A DNA stretch of 64,000 nucleotides from Dietzia sp. B32 (lineage in GTDB: Bacteria > Actinomycetota > Actinomycetes > Mycobacteriales > Mycobacteriaceae): assembly GCF_024732245.1 (NCBI RefSeq), contig NZ_CP093845.1:2108001-2172000 (forward strand), read 5' to 3'. The notes under the pieces were generated by a model. The model did not search any database and was not told the origin of the DNA. It worked only from the letters and a program-made list of their open reading frames with translations. Shown in pieces: positions 1 through 9,148 of the stretch. Numbering within the stretch: position 1 is the first letter of the stretch; every line of letters begins with the position of its first letter. A program made the position numbers and the translations under genes.

Positions 1-618
1 GACCGCGCGCGCTCCGCGGTCGCGGCCCTCGCGCGGGAGGCACGGTGGGTGGTGCTGTGCGGTTCCCTGCCGCGTGGCGTGCCGGACGACTTCTACGCCG
101 ACCTGGTCGGTGCACTCCGCCCGGCGGGCGCGCGCCTCGCCGTCGACACCTCCGACGCGCCGCTGGAGGCACTCGCCGCGCGACTCCCGGACGCGGCCCC
201 CGACCTGGTCAAACCCAACGGCGAGGAACTCGGGCAGCTGGCCGGTGTCGACGGCACCGAGCTGGAGCGGCGCGCCGCCGACGGCGACACGACCCCCGTG
301 GTGGAGGCCGCCAGGGCGTTGCGCGACCGGGGCGTGGGCGCAGCCCTGGTCACCCTCGGCGGGGCCGGTGCGGTCCTGGTCGACGACGGCGAGGCGTGGT
401 TCGCGAACACCCCTGCCGTGCAGGTCAGGTCCACGGTGGGGGCCGGTGATTCCGCGCTCGCGGGATATCTGCTCGCCGAGGCCCGCGGCCTCCCGCCGCG
501 GGACCGGCTCGTGTGGGCGGTCTGTCACGGGAGTGTGGCCGCCTCCCTGCCCGGCACCGGGCTGCCGCTCGGGCTCGACCCGTCCACGTTCCGCGCCACG
601 GTGCGCAGGCTCGACTGA
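1..618 (+). CDS. fruK: 1-phosphofructokinase, C-terminal part (PfkB family)
   Basis: The reading frame is open from the first base, so the start lies outside the window; about 205 residues are present. It is the C-terminal two thirds of a PfkB-family sugar kinase. The second PfkB signature, GAGDSALAGYL, is visible near 436-470 with its catalytic aspartate, preceded by a typical VTLGGAGAVLV strand. FruK phosphorylates fructose-1-phosphate to fructose-1,6-bisphosphate in the cytoplasm. The assignment rests on the fold plus the adjacent fructose PTS permease 82 bases downstream and HPr after that, the usual fru operon order. A different PfkB kinase is possible from sequence alone but unlikely in this setting. 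Confidence 0.9.
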   Translation, partial: DRARSAVAALAREARWVVLCGSLPRGVPDDFYADLVGALRPAGARLAVDTSDAPLEALAARLPDAAPDLVKPNGEELGQLAGVDGTELERRAADGDTTPVVEAARALRDRGVGAALVTLGGAGAVLVDDGEAWFANTPAVQVRSTVGAGDSALAGYLLAEARGLPPRDRLVWAVCHGSVAASLPGTGLPLGLDPSTFRATVRRLD

Positions 619-700
619 TGTCCCCCGCCGGCGCCGCAGCCACCCGGCCCACACCCGACCCGTCTGAATCAGCACCCCTCACAGGACACGGAGTACGACC

Positions 701-2794
701 ATGAACCAGCCGATCATCGAGACCGCCGCCGTGCGGCTCGACGCCGATCTGGGCGGCACCAAGCAGGAGGTGATCATGGCCCTGGCCCGGACCCTGGTCG
801 ATGCCGGCCGGGCCGACGATCACGACGCGCTCGTGCGCGACCTGATGGCCCGGGAGGACAAGGCGGCCACCGGCATGAAGGGCGGGATCGCCATCCCGCA
901 CTGCAAGTCCGAGGCGGTGTCCGCGCCGAGCCTGGCCTTCGCGCGGCTCGACCCGCCCGTGGACTTCGGGGCCAAGGACGGCCCCGCCGACCTCGTCCTC
1001 ATGATCGGCGCGCCCGCCGGCGGCGGGAAGGAGCACCTGAAGCTGCTGGCCACGCTCGCGCGCAATCTCGTGCGGTCCGAGTTCGTGGACTCCCTCCGGT
1101 CCGCGGCCACCCCCGACGAGGCGGTCGCGGTCATCGAGGGGGTGCTCACGGCGGAGCCGAAGACCTCGGCGGCTTCGTCGTCGCCGTCGTCGTCGTCACC
1201 CGGGTCCCCCGCGGCTGCGTCCTCGGCGGCGGCACCGGCCCGCGTGGTCGCGGTGACCGCCTGCCCCACCGGCATCGCCCACACCTACATGGCCGCCGAC
1301 TCGCTCGCGCAGGCGGCGGAGGCGCGCGGCGTGGAGCTGCACGTGGAGACCCAGGGCTCGGCCGGCGCCACCCCTCTCGACCCGGCGGTGATCGAGGCCG
1401 CCGACGCGGTCGTGTTCGCCACCGACGTCGGGGTGCGCGACCGCGGCCGGTTCGCCGGCAAACCCGTCGTCGAGTACGGGGTGAAGAAGGCGATCGACGC
1501 GCCCGACCAGGTCCTCGACGAGGCGCTGGCCGCGGCCCGTGACCCGCAGGCCCGCCGTGTGTCGGCCGAGGCCGGGTCCGGTTCGGGATCGTCGGGGTCG
1601 GCGTCGTCCGGCTCGGACGAGCACTGGGCCCGGGGCCTCCAGCGGGCGGTCATGACCGGGGTGTCCTACATGATCCCGTTCGTCGCAGCCGGCGGCCTGC
1701 TGCTCGCGCTCGGATTCCTGTTCGCGGGCTACGACGTGGCGTTCGTGTGGGAGGAGCTGGCCACCGGCTACTCGCTCACCGAGCTGCCCGGGGAGGTGTG
1801 GTACCTCGACGGCGAGATCGTCTCGGCCGGAACCGCCGGTGCAGAGGCCCTCACCCACGCGGGCCTGCGCCTCTACATCGGTGCAGTGCTGTTCGCGATC
1901 GGCCAGGCGGCGATGGGCTTCATGATCGCCGTGCTGTCGGGGTACATCGCCTACGGGCTCGCCGACCGTCCCGGCATCGCGCCCGGCTTCGTCGGTGGCG
2001 CGCTGTCGGCCACCCTCGGCGCCGGGTTCATCGGCGCGCTCGTCACCGGCATCCTCGCCGGCTACCTCGTGCGGTGGATGACCACCTGGAAGACCCCGCG
2101 TTGGCTCGCCGGCCTCATGCCCGTGGTGCTCATCCCGCTGATCGGGTCGCTCGCGATCGGTCTGCTGATGTTCCTGTTGCTCGGCCGTCCCCTGGCCGCG
2201 CTGACCGAGTCCATGGAGTCCTGGCTCAGCGGCATGACCGGGTCCTCGGTGATCCTGCTGGGCGTGATCCTGGGTCTGATGATGTGCTTCGACCTGGGCG
2301 GGCCCGTCAACAAGGCGGCATACACGTTCGCCACCGCCGGACTGGTCGCCGACAACCCCGCGACGCTGCGGATCATGGCCGCGGTGATGGCCGCCGGCAT
2401 GGTCCCGCCGCTGGCGATGGGCCTGGCGACGGTCGTGCGCAAGCGGCTGTTCAGCCCGGTCGAGCAGGAGAACGGCCGCGCCGCGTTCCTGCTGGGCGCG
2501 AGCTTCATCTCCGAGGGCGCCATCCCGTTCGCCGCCGCCGACCCGCTGCGCGTGATCCCGTCGATGATGGCCGGCGGCGCCGTGACCGGTGCGCTGATCA
2601 TGGCGTTCTCCGTGGAGTCGTACGCGCCCCACGGCGGCCTGTTCGTGGTGTTCGCCATCAACCCGGTCTGGGGCTACCTCCTGGCGATCCTCGCCGGGAC
2701 CCTGGTGGCGTGCGCGGCCGTGGTGGCCGCCAAGACGGCCCGCCGCGACCCCACCCCGACCCCGGTCGCCTCGGCCCAGCCGGTCGCGGCCTGA
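701..2794 (+). CDS. fruA: PTS fructose transporter, fused EIIABC
   Basis: A 697-residue three-domain fructose permease. Residues 1-150 are an EIIA domain with the phospho-accepting histidine at about 67 (IAIPHCKS). A Ser/Ala-rich linker leads to an EIIB domain at about 180-285 with its active cysteine at 188 (VTACPTGIAHT). Residues 310-690 are a hydrophobic EIIC channel domain with about ten membrane segments, including GGPVNKAA and ISEGAIPFAAADP motifs of the fructose/mannitol class. It imports fructose and phosphorylates it to fructose-1-phosphate, the substrate of the kinase just upstream. The ATG at 701 gives a complete EIIA domain. The C-terminus is a short low-complexity tail. Confidence 0.95.
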   Translation: MNQPIIETAAVRLDADLGGTKQEVIMALARTLVDAGRADDHDALVRDLMAREDKAATGMKGGIAIPHCKSEAVSAPSLAFARLDPPVDFGAKDGPADLVLMIGAPAGGGKEHLKLLATLARNLVRSEFVDSLRSAATPDEAVAVIEGVLTAEPKTSAASSSPSSSSPGSPAAASSAAAPARVVAVTACPTGIAHTYMAADSLAQAAEARGVELHVETQGSAGATPLDPAVIEAADAVVFATDVGVRDRGRFAGKPVVEYGVKKAIDAPDQVLDEALAAARDPQARRVSAEAGSGSGSSGSASSGSDEHWARGLQRAVMTGVSYMIPFVAAGGLLLALGFLFAGYDVAFVWEELATGYSLTELPGEVWYLDGEIVSAGTAGAEALTHAGLRLYIGAVLFAIGQAAMGFMIAVLSGYIAYGLADRPGIAPGFVGGALSATLGAGFIGALVTGILAGYLVRWMTTWKTPRWLAGLMPVVLIPLIGSLAIGLLMFLLLGRPLAALTESMESWLSGMTGSSVILLGVILGLMMCFDLGGPVNKAAYTFATAGLVADNPATLRIMAAVMAAGMVPPLAMGLATVVRKRLFSPVEQENGRAAFLLGASFISEGAIPFAAADPLRVIPSMMAGGAVTGALIMAFSVESYAPHGGLFVVFAINPVWGYLLAILAGTLVACAAVVAAKTARRDPTPTPVASAQPVAA

Positions 2795-2868
2795 GGCCGG
2801 AGCCTGCACGATGGCGGGAACGTCCCGTCATCGGAACGCCCCACCACCGCGTAGGAGAAGGAGACACC

Positions 2869-3126
2869 ATGCCCAGCACCACCGTCACCGTCGGATCCGC
2901 CGAGGGCCTGCACGCCCGCCCGGCGGGGATCATCGCCGAGGCCGCCGAGAAGTACGAGACGGACATCGAGATCGCCTACGGCGAGGAGGAGGCCGACGCC
3001 GCCTCCGCCATGCTCATCATGGCCCTCGGGGCCGAGGAGGGCGCCCAGGTCACGGTGAGCGGTGAGAACGCCGACGCGGTGGCCGAGATCGCCGCCCTCA
3101 TCGAGCAGGACCTCGACGCGGAGTGA
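2869..3126 (+). CDS. ptsH: HPr phosphocarrier protein
   Basis: An 85-residue protein, the normal HPr length. The phosphorylation site is His15 in GLHARPAG, and Ser46 sits where the regulatory serine of HPr normally lies. HPr takes phosphate from Enzyme I and passes it to EIIA, here presumably that of the fused fructose permease 74 bases upstream. The ATG at 2869 is preceded by a strong purine-rich ribosome binding site (AGGAGAAGGAG). Its TGA overlaps the GTG of the next gene, which indicates translational coupling. No Enzyme I gene is in the window. Confidence 0.95.
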   Translation: MPSTTVTVGSAEGLHARPAGIIAEAAEKYETDIEIAYGEEEADAASAMLIMALGAEEGAQVTVSGENADAVAEIAALIEQDLDAE

Positions 3127-4055
3127 CCGTCCTCGTCGTCGGATCCGGCGGGTACCTGGGCTCGCGGTTGGTCCCCGCCCTGCTCGCACGCGGCCACCGC
3201 GTGCGAGCAGGGGTGTCCGATCCGCGTCGGGCGGTGGAGCACGCCTGGTCGGACCGGGTCGAGACGGTGCACTCCGACGTTCTCGACCCGTCCTGCCTCG
3301 CGGACGCCCTCGACGGGGTCGACGACGTGGTGTACCTGGTCCACCGCATGGGCGCCGGCCCCGATTTCCGGCGGGAGGACGCGGCGGGTGCCGTCGCGAT
3401 GCGCCAGGCGATGGCGGCCGCGGGCACACGGCGGTGCTCCTACGTCTCCGGGCTGGCACCCTCCGGCGGCGATCGACCCGCGTTGTCCCGGCACATGGCG
3501 TCCCGGCTCGAGGTGGAGTCGCTGCTGTCCGCCGGGCCCACTCCCGTGTTCACCCTGCGGGCCGGGGTGATCCTCGGTGCCGGCTCGGCGAGCTTCGAGG
3601 TCCTGCGCACGCTGTGCGAACTGCTCCCCGTCCAGCCGGTGCCGCGGTGGATGCGCAATCGTAGGGTCGAACCCGTCGCCGAACGCGACGTGGTGGAGGC
3701 CCTGTGCCGGTCCCTGGACGGCGAGCCCCGCACCGGCCACGCGGACCTCGGCTGCGGCGAGGCCCTGACCTACCCCGCCCTGCTCGCCCGCTACTCCCGC
3801 CTCGCCGGACTGGCCACGGTGCGGGTGCCGGTGCCCGGGCTGCCGTGGGACCTCGTCGCCGCGGGACTCTCGCCCCTGGTGGAACAGGACGGCGCCACGG
3901 TCGGCGCACTGATCGAGAGCCTGCAACACGACATGGTGGTCGGCGAACCGGCCACGGGGGTGTTCCCCGAGGGCTGGGTGATGACGGGGGTCGACGAGGC
4001 CATCCGTCTCGCGCTCGACGGGGGCCCCGGTCACGGCCCCGGCGGTGGGCCCTGA
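3123..4055 (+). CDS. NAD(P)-binding SDR/NmrA-like protein
   Basis: A 310-residue protein beginning with a Rossmann dinucleotide-binding motif (VVGSGGYLGSRL, residues about 4-16), as in atypical short-chain dehydrogenase/epimerase and NmrA-like proteins. The GTG start at 3123 overlaps the ptsH stop codon as GTGA, so it is probably translated from the fructose operon transcript. There is no clear YxxxK catalytic pair, so it may be a nucleotide sensor or an unusual reductase. Nothing visible defines its substrate, and a role in sugar metabolism is only inferred from position. Confidence 0.75.
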   Translation: MTVLVVGSGGYLGSRLVPALLARGHRVRAGVSDPRRAVEHAWSDRVETVHSDVLDPSCLADALDGVDDVVYLVHRMGAGPDFRREDAAGAVAMRQAMAAAGTRRCSYVSGLAPSGGDRPALSRHMASRLEVESLLSAGPTPVFTLRAGVILGAGSASFEVLRTLCELLPVQPVPRWMRNRRVEPVAERDVVEALCRSLDGEPRTGHADLGCGEALTYPALLARYSRLAGLATVRVPVPGLPWDLVAAGLSPLVEQDGATVGALIESLQHDMVVGEPATGVFPEGWVMTGVDEAIRLALDGGPGHGPGGGP

Positions 4056-4069
4056 CGGGGTTTTCCCCG
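4056..4069 (+). terminator. Possible short terminator hairpin after the fructose operon
   Basis: CGGGG-TTTT-CCCCG forms a 5-bp stem with a TTTT loop immediately after the stop codon at 4055. The stem is short and no T-run follows, so this is only a candidate end for the fruK-fruA-ptsH transcript. Confidence 0.3.
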
Positions 4070-4095
4070 CGCATCGGCTGCCGGACCGGCTATCA

Positions 4096-4109
4096 TTGAC
4101 ACATGTCAA
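4096..4109. promoter_or_regulatory. Inverted-repeat operator candidate upstream of the Old Yellow Enzyme gene
   Basis: TTGACA-CA-TGTCAA is a perfect 6-bp inverted repeat with a 2-bp spacer, lying about 70 bases before the ATG at 4180 and within the 124-base gap after the preceding gene. Such short palindromes are typical of TetR- or MarR-type repressor sites, which commonly control Old Yellow Enzymes. The first arm also matches a -35 hexamer, but no convincing -10 follows. No regulator gene is adjacent. Confidence 0.45.
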
Positions 4110-4179
4110 CCGGTGCGGGGCGGCGCTGCCGTGCCCCGGCACCGACTCCACGAACAGAAACCATGAGGTCGAGCCCGCG

Positions 4180-5379
4180 ATGACGCCTTCCGTCGCCCCC
4201 GGTCGTGAGCCGCTGTTCCGCCCCCTCGCGGTCCGCTCCCTCGCGCTGTCCAACCGCCTCGTCATGTCCCCCATGACCCGCATGGGCTGCCCAGGCGGCC
4301 TGCCCGACGAGGTCAACCGCGACTACTACGCCGCCCGCGCGGCCGGCGGGACCGGGCTCGTCGTCACCGAGGGGATCGGCGTGGACCACCCGACCTCGGT
4401 CGACCACTCGGGGATCCCCCGCCTGGACACGCCGGAATCCGTGGCGGCCTGGCGCGTGGTCACCGATGCCGTCCACGCCGCCGGCGGGCGGATCATCGCC
4501 CAGCTGTGGCACGTCGGTCCGCTCTGGGGCGCCAACGCCCGCTTCGACCGCGATCACCGCGACCGGCTGATGGAGATGCACCCCATGCGCCCGTCCGGCC
4601 GATGGGGCACGCCGGGCGTCACCACGTACTCCGAGCGCAGCGTCGCCCGGTGGTCGCCCGAGGTCGCACCCATGACCGACGGCGACATCACCGAGGTGAT
4701 CGACGCGTTCGCCCGCTCCGCCCGACTGGCGATCGACGCCGGGTTCGACGGCGTGACGCTGCACGGCGGCCACGGCTACCTGCTCGACGCGTTCGTCTGG
4801 GCCGACACCAACCGCCGCACCGACGACTGGGGCGGTGACCTGGCCGCGCGCAGCCGTTTCCCCGCAGCCGTGGTCGCGGCGGTCCGTGGGGCGATCGGCC
4901 CCGAGGCGCCGCTGTTCTACCGGTTCTCGCAGCACACACAGCAGGACTACACCGTCCGCAAGGCGGCCACTCCCGATGAACTGGGCGTCTACCTGGGTGC
5001 GCTCACCGAGGCGGGCGCCGACCTGTTCGACGCCTCGACCAGGCGGTTCAGCGACCCGGCCTTCCCCGACCTGGGAGGCGACGACGGCGAGGTGACCCTG
5101 GCCGGGTGGGCCCGCAGGCTCACCGGCAAGCCGAGCGGCGCGGTGGGCGGGGTGGGGATCGGGACGTCCCTGCGCGAGCAGAAGTCGGGCACGCCCGCGA
5201 TCGCAGCAGACAACATCGACGCGGTCGTGGAGTGCCTGGAGCGCGGCGAGTTCGACCTCATCTCCGTGGGCCGACTCCACCTGGCCGACCCCGCGATCGC
5301 CCGGGTCCTGCGCGGCGCCGGGCCGCTGCCGGAGTTCGTCCGCGAGGTCCACGAGATGCCGTTGCGCGCGCCCGCCTGA
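4180..5379 (+). CDS. NADH:flavin oxidoreductase (Old Yellow Enzyme family)
   Basis: A 399-residue FMN-dependent TIM-barrel enzyme. N-terminal LFRPLAVRSLALSNRLVMSPMTR is the typical OYE opening. The substrate-binding HGGHGYLLDAF and the conserved TDDWGG segment are near the middle, and ISVGRLHLADP near the C-terminus binds the FMN phosphate. These enzymes reduce activated C=C bonds of enones or nitro compounds with NAD(P)H. The ATG at 4180 is preferred because upstream in-frame sequence overlaps a palindromic operator-like site and has no family similarity; a GAGG motif lies about 10 bases ahead. The physiological substrate cannot be read from the sequence. Confidence 0.9.
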   Translation: MTPSVAPGREPLFRPLAVRSLALSNRLVMSPMTRMGCPGGLPDEVNRDYYAARAAGGTGLVVTEGIGVDHPTSVDHSGIPRLDTPESVAAWRVVTDAVHAAGGRIIAQLWHVGPLWGANARFDRDHRDRLMEMHPMRPSGRWGTPGVTTYSERSVARWSPEVAPMTDGDITEVIDAFARSARLAIDAGFDGVTLHGGHGYLLDAFVWADTNRRTDDWGGDLAARSRFPAAVVAAVRGAIGPEAPLFYRFSQHTQQDYTVRKAATPDELGVYLGALTEAGADLFDASTRRFSDPAFPDLGGDDGEVTLAGWARRLTGKPSGAVGGVGIGTSLREQKSGTPAIAADNIDAVVECLERGEFDLISVGRLHLADPAIARVLRGAGPLPEFVREVHEMPLRAPA

Positions 5380-5451
5380 CCCGGCGTGCGGGTTTCCGGC
5401 GGCGAGAAACGAACCCTGGCCGGCCCGTTGAATCGGGACTAGCCTTCGGCC

Positions 5452-5949
5452 ATGACCGTCACCGATGAACTGCTCGAGGCCGCCAGGGCCTACCAGGCCG
5501 GGTTCGACAAGGGCGATCTGCCCATGCCCCCCGGCCGCAAGATCGCCGTGGTCGCCTGCATGGACGCCCGCCTCAACCCCTACGGCCTGCTGGGCCTGAC
5601 CGAGGGCGACGCCCACGTCATCCGCAACGCCGGCGGGGTCGTCACCGACGACGTCCTGCGCTCGCTGACGATCAGCCAACGCCTCCTCGGCACCGAGGAG
5701 ATCGTCCTGATCCACCACACGGACTGCGGGATGCTCACCTTCCGCGACGACGACTTCAAGGACCGGGTCCAGGCCGACACCGGACTGCGGCCCCGCTGGG
5801 CCCCGGAGTCGTTCCCCGAGCCGGAGGCGGACGTGCGCCAGTCCATCGCCCGGGTCGAGTCCGACCCGTTCCTGCTCCACGCCACCGCCGTCCGCGGCTT
5901 CGTCTACGACGTCGGCACCGGCGAACTGCGCGAGGTCGCCCGCGACTGA
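5452..5949 (+). CDS. Beta-class carbonic anhydrase
   Basis: A 165-residue compact beta-carbonic anhydrase that interconverts CO2 and bicarbonate. The zinc ligands and catalytic pair are visible: Cys36 with Asp38 and Arg40 (CMDAR), and His89 with Cys92 (HTDCGM). The length fits the short, plant-like class found in many actinobacteria. It stands alone after a 72-base gap on the same strand as the Old Yellow Enzyme gene. No signal peptide is present, so it acts in the cytoplasm. Confidence 0.93.
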   Translation: MTVTDELLEAARAYQAGFDKGDLPMPPGRKIAVVACMDARLNPYGLLGLTEGDAHVIRNAGGVVTDDVLRSLTISQRLLGTEEIVLIHHTDCGMLTFRDDDFKDRVQADTGLRPRWAPESFPEPEADVRQSIARVESDPFLLHATAVRGFVYDVGTGELREVARD

Positions 5950-6113
5950 CACCCGGACACGCGATCCCGGGAGACGCTCGAGGGATCCGCCCCGGCCGAG
6001 TCACGTCAACAGGGTCCGCGAGCTCCCTTCCCGGCAGGTGGCGATCGGCCTACGCTGAAAGTTCCTTCACTCAGCGCCGGGCCACCCCGGCGATCCCGAT
6101 CGGAGCTCACGCC

Positions 6114-6671
6114 GTGTCCGCACCCAGTCACACTGCCGAGAACACTCGTTCCGTGAACCCGTTCCGCGTCGCCCTGCTGATCGGAGGCCTCATCGCCGTC
6201 GGGTTCGGCATCGCCGTCCTCGTCTGGCCCGTCAAGACCGCCCTCGCCGTGACCGGCGTGCTCGCCGTCTACGCGATCCTCGCCGGTCTCGTCTACATCG
6301 CCGTCGCCGTCGTCGCCACATGGCAGAGCACCGGAAGCCGCATCGGTCACGGGTTGCTGGGCCTGCTGTTCATTCTCGCCGGGGCGTACGCGTTCGCCTC
6401 CCTCCAAGAATCCGCGGTCTTTCTCGCACTGTTCGTCACGATCATGATCGGCGTCATGTGGATCGTGGAGGGCTTCACGGCGCTGTTCACCCTCGGCGAG
6501 ACGGGATCGACCGCCGTGACGGTCCTGTTCGCGATCATCTCGGTCCTCGCCGGCTTCGCCCTGCTCAGCACCCCGGTGTGGGGCGCGGGATTCCTCTGGT
6601 GGCTCTTCGCGATCTCGCTGCTCGTGCTCGGGATCCTCAACGTGGTGCGTGCGTTCCCGCTGAGGAGTTGA
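6114..6671 (+). CDS. HdeD-like multi-pass membrane protein
   Basis: A 185-residue integral membrane protein with about six hydrophobic segments, the pattern of the HdeD/DUF308 family linked in enterobacteria to acid stress. It begins at a GTG (6114). Internal repeats of the type GLLGLLFILAGAYAF are characteristic of the family. It is a single gene convergent with the MFS transporter, with a shared stem-loop terminator between them. The biochemical activity of the family is unknown, so no specific role is proposed. Confidence 0.8.
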   Translation: MSAPSHTAENTRSVNPFRVALLIGGLIAVGFGIAVLVWPVKTALAVTGVLAVYAILAGLVYIAVAVVATWQSTGSRIGHGLLGLLFILAGAYAFASLQESAVFLALFVTIMIGVMWIVEGFTALFTLGETGSTAVTVLFAIISVLAGFALLSTPVWGAGFLWWLFAISLLVLGILNVVRAFPLRS

Positions 6672-6803
6672 CCCCGTGGGCCGGCGTCGCGCAACCGTCC
6701 CGGGAGGGCGGGCCTGCGACTGCGTTGGGGAACTGCGGCCACGACCGGCCTGCTGCCGACCGACGTCCTCGGCGGCCTCTCCTGATCGGTCCGGACAACG
6801 CAG

Positions 6804-6836
6804 AAGGCCCCGGGACCACATCGGTCCCGGGGCCTT
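6804..6836. terminator. Strong bidirectional stem-loop terminator
   Basis: A perfect 14-bp inverted repeat, AAGGCCCCGGGACC with GGTCCCGGGGCCTT, encloses a 5-base loop. The stem ends in A-T pairs on both sides, so it could stop transcription from the HdeD-like gene (ending 6671) and from the convergent transporter gene (ending 6856). Confidence 0.85.
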
Positions 6837-6855
6837 CCCTCGCGAGGGCTGGTCC

Positions 6856-8316
6856 TCAGGAGGTCCGGACGCCGGCCTGCGTCTCGCCCGCAGACGATGC
6901 TCCGGGGCCGGTCTCGTCCGAGTACAGGGAGGTCTTGCTGGTCTCCGGCGCCAAGACCAGCGAGATGATGGTGAGCACGCTAAGCCCGACCAGGTAGTAG
7001 CCGACGTAGGCGACCGAGTAGTTCTGCACCAGCCACACCGCGACGAACGGGGTGAGCGCCGCACCCAGGATCGCGGAGAAGTTGTACGCCACCCCCGAGC
7101 CCGTGTAGCGGGTGTTGGTGGGGAACAGCTCGGGCAGCACGGCGGACATCGGCCCGAAGGTCAGGCCCATGAGCATCATGCCCACGCACAGGAACAGCAG
7201 CATGCGGGTCACGTCGAGGTCGTCGCCCGTCCCCATCGCCTCCGGCTCGAGCCACCACCCGAAGCTCAGACCGAACAGGATGATCGCGGCGGTGACGCCG
7301 ATGAGCATCCGGCGGCGTCCGAGCAGGTCGGCCAGCCAGCCGGCGATCGGGACGAACGCGGCGAACAGCAGGATCGCGATCACCTGGATGATGAGGAACG
7401 ACTGGTACCCGTAGCCGAGCCCGCCGGCGTCCGCGTCACCGATCGCGAACGACAGGATCCACGTGGTCATCAGGTAGAACAGGCCGTAGGTGGCCAGCAT
7501 GATGAACGTGCCGAGGATGATCTCCCACCAGTTCTTGCGGAACACCTCCGAGACCGGGGTCTTGACCCGCTCGTTGTTGACGATCGCGCGGGCGAAGACC
7601 GGGGTCTCCTCGATGCGCAGCCGCACGTAGAGGCCGACACCGACCATGACGATCGACAACAGGAACGGCAGGCGCCAACCCCACACCAGGAACGGGTCGT
7701 CCAGATCGGCCGCGGTGGAGTCGTACGAGAACCAGATCGTCAGCAGCAGGAAGATGCCGTTGGCCAGGATGAAGCCGAACGGTGCGCCGAGCTGCGGCCA
7801 CATCGCCGCGAACGCCCGCTTGCCCGGTTGCGCCGTCTCGGACGCCAGGAGCGCGGCGCCCGACCACTCGCCACCGAGGCCGATGCCCTGGAAGAAGCGC
7901 AGGATCGTCAGCATCGCCGGTGCCCACAGGCCGATCTGGTGGATCGTCGGCAGCAGGCCGATGAGGAATGTGGCGATACCCATGGTCAGCAGCGCGCCGA
8001 CCAGCGTGACCTTGCGACCCAGGCGGTCCCCGTAGTGGCCGAAGACGATGGACCCGAGCGGCCGCGCGATGAACGCCGTGCCGAACGTGGCCATCGAGGC
8101 CAGCAGAGCGGTTCCGGAGTCACCGCCCGCGAAGAACAGCAGCGGGAAGACCGATACCGCGGCCGTGGCGAAGATGTAGAAGTCGTAGAACTCGATCGTG
8201 GTACCGATGAGCGAGGCGAGGATGATCCGTCGCCGGGGCACCGGCTCGGCCGAGATCGTCTCGGTGACCGCGGTACCCGTCCCGTGGGGTTCGGTGGACC
8301 CGTCCGGCGTTGCCAT
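6856..8316 (-). CDS. MFS transporter of the metabolite:H+ symporter type
   Basis: A 486-residue protein with twelve predicted membrane segments. The loop between segments 2 and 3 carries FGHYGDRLGRKVTL, the MFS signature, and the layout resembles the metabolite:H+ symporter (MHS) family that includes ShiA, ProP and KgtP-like permeases. Its substrate is probably a carboxylate, betaine or aromatic acid, but the sequence does not fix which. It is transcribed alone; the 212 bases upstream to the next gene hold its promoter. The extended N-terminus of about 35 residues before the first membrane segment is hydrophilic. Confidence 0.88.
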   Translation of the reverse strand: MATPDGSTEPHGTGTAVTETISAEPVPRRRIILASLIGTTIEFYDFYIFATAAVSVFPLLFFAGGDSGTALLASMATFGTAFIARPLGSIVFGHYGDRLGRKVTLVGALLTMGIATFLIGLLPTIHQIGLWAPAMLTILRFFQGIGLGGEWSGAALLASETAQPGKRAFAAMWPQLGAPFGFILANGIFLLLTIWFSYDSTAADLDDPFLVWGWRLPFLLSIVMVGVGLYVRLRIEETPVFARAIVNNERVKTPVSEVFRKNWWEIILGTFIMLATYGLFYLMTTWILSFAIGDADAGGLGYGYQSFLIIQVIAILLFAAFVPIAGWLADLLGRRRMLIGVTAAIILFGLSFGWWLEPEAMGTGDDLDVTRMLLFLCVGMMLMGLTFGPMSAVLPELFPTNTRYTGSGVAYNFSAILGAALTPFVAVWLVQNYSVAYVGYYLVGLSVLTIISLVLAPETSKTSLYSDETGPGASSAGETQAGVRTS

Positions 8317-8528
8317 GTTCCTCCTAGGGCGTCAGGCGGAGAGTGCCGACGACCGTCGACCGCGACAAGGCTAGGCGGTCAAGTGATGTCGGTCACCCTG
8401 CCCGGTGATGGTTGTGCAGGTGGCACAGATCAGCCCATCGATTTTCGCGACGGCTGCGCACGGTGTCCAATCGCAGTCCCCGCCCTCGATGCTCGTGGGG
8501 GTGAGGGCGGGTGAGGTGGTGACCCGGC

Positions 8529-9092
8529 TCAGCGCCTCCGGTAGTGCGAATAGGCGGTTCCGTTCTCGAAGACGCGGTGATCGACGAGCTCCAGATCCAG
8601 CGTCGCGTCCGGGGGCAGGGCACGGAGCCCGCCGCCCACCACCCGGGGGACGACGAACAACTTGAAGTCGGAGACCACCCCGGCCCGGATCGCCTCCGCC
8701 GCCGTGGTGGGCCCGAAGATCTCGACCTCGCCCGGGGCTTCGTCGACGATGCGGCGCAGCGTGTCCAGGCCGAGTCGAGGGACCAGGCGATCGCGCTCGG
8801 ACACGAGATTCTCGACGGTCAGCGTCGAGGAGACCACTGTCCGCGGGATCGATTTCCACCGTCGCGCGAACTCGTGCTCGTCAGGACTCCACGAATCGTC
8901 CTCGGGCGGGGCCTGCCAGTACTCCATCAGCTGGTAGGTGCGCCGCCCGAGCACCTCGTGGACCACCGGCTCGAGGCGTTCCACGTGGAACCGGAACACC
9001 TCCCCGCTCGGGGCGGACCAGTTGAAGTCTCCGTCTGCGTCCGCGGCGTAACCGTCGACGGAGACGGTCGCGGTGAATGTCAGCGTGCCCAT
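8529..9092 (-). CDS. Dihydrofolate reductase family protein (RibD C-terminal domain)
   Basis: A 187-residue protein with the RibD_C/DHFR-like fold: N-terminal VSVDGYAA, central VLGRRTYQLMEYW and IFGPTTAAEAIRAG segments, and C-terminal PRVVGGG. Members are NADPH-dependent reductases, mostly of unknown substrate, distinct from the true folA enzyme. It stands alone on the minus strand. A true dihydrofolate reductase is unlikely, since the folate-site motifs are missing. Confidence 0.82.
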   Translation of the reverse strand: MGTLTFTATVSVDGYAADADGDFNWSAPSGEVFRFHVERLEPVVHEVLGRRTYQLMEYWQAPPEDDSWSPDEHEFARRWKSIPRTVVSSTLTVENLVSERDRLVPRLGLDTLRRIVDEAPGEVEIFGPTTAAEAIRAGVVSDFKLFVVPRVVGGGLRALPPDATLDLELVDHRVFENGTAYSHYRRR

Positions 9093-9148
9093 GTCCGCCC
9101 TCCGGAACTCGTCAGCGTTGAGGGAGAGCGTAGTGCCGTCGGCGGTCT

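Noticed and set aside
1196-2809. A 537-codon antisense frame over the fructose permease
   Set aside because: A His/Gln/Gly/Arg-rich translation without motifs; the sense strand is a clear EIIABC.
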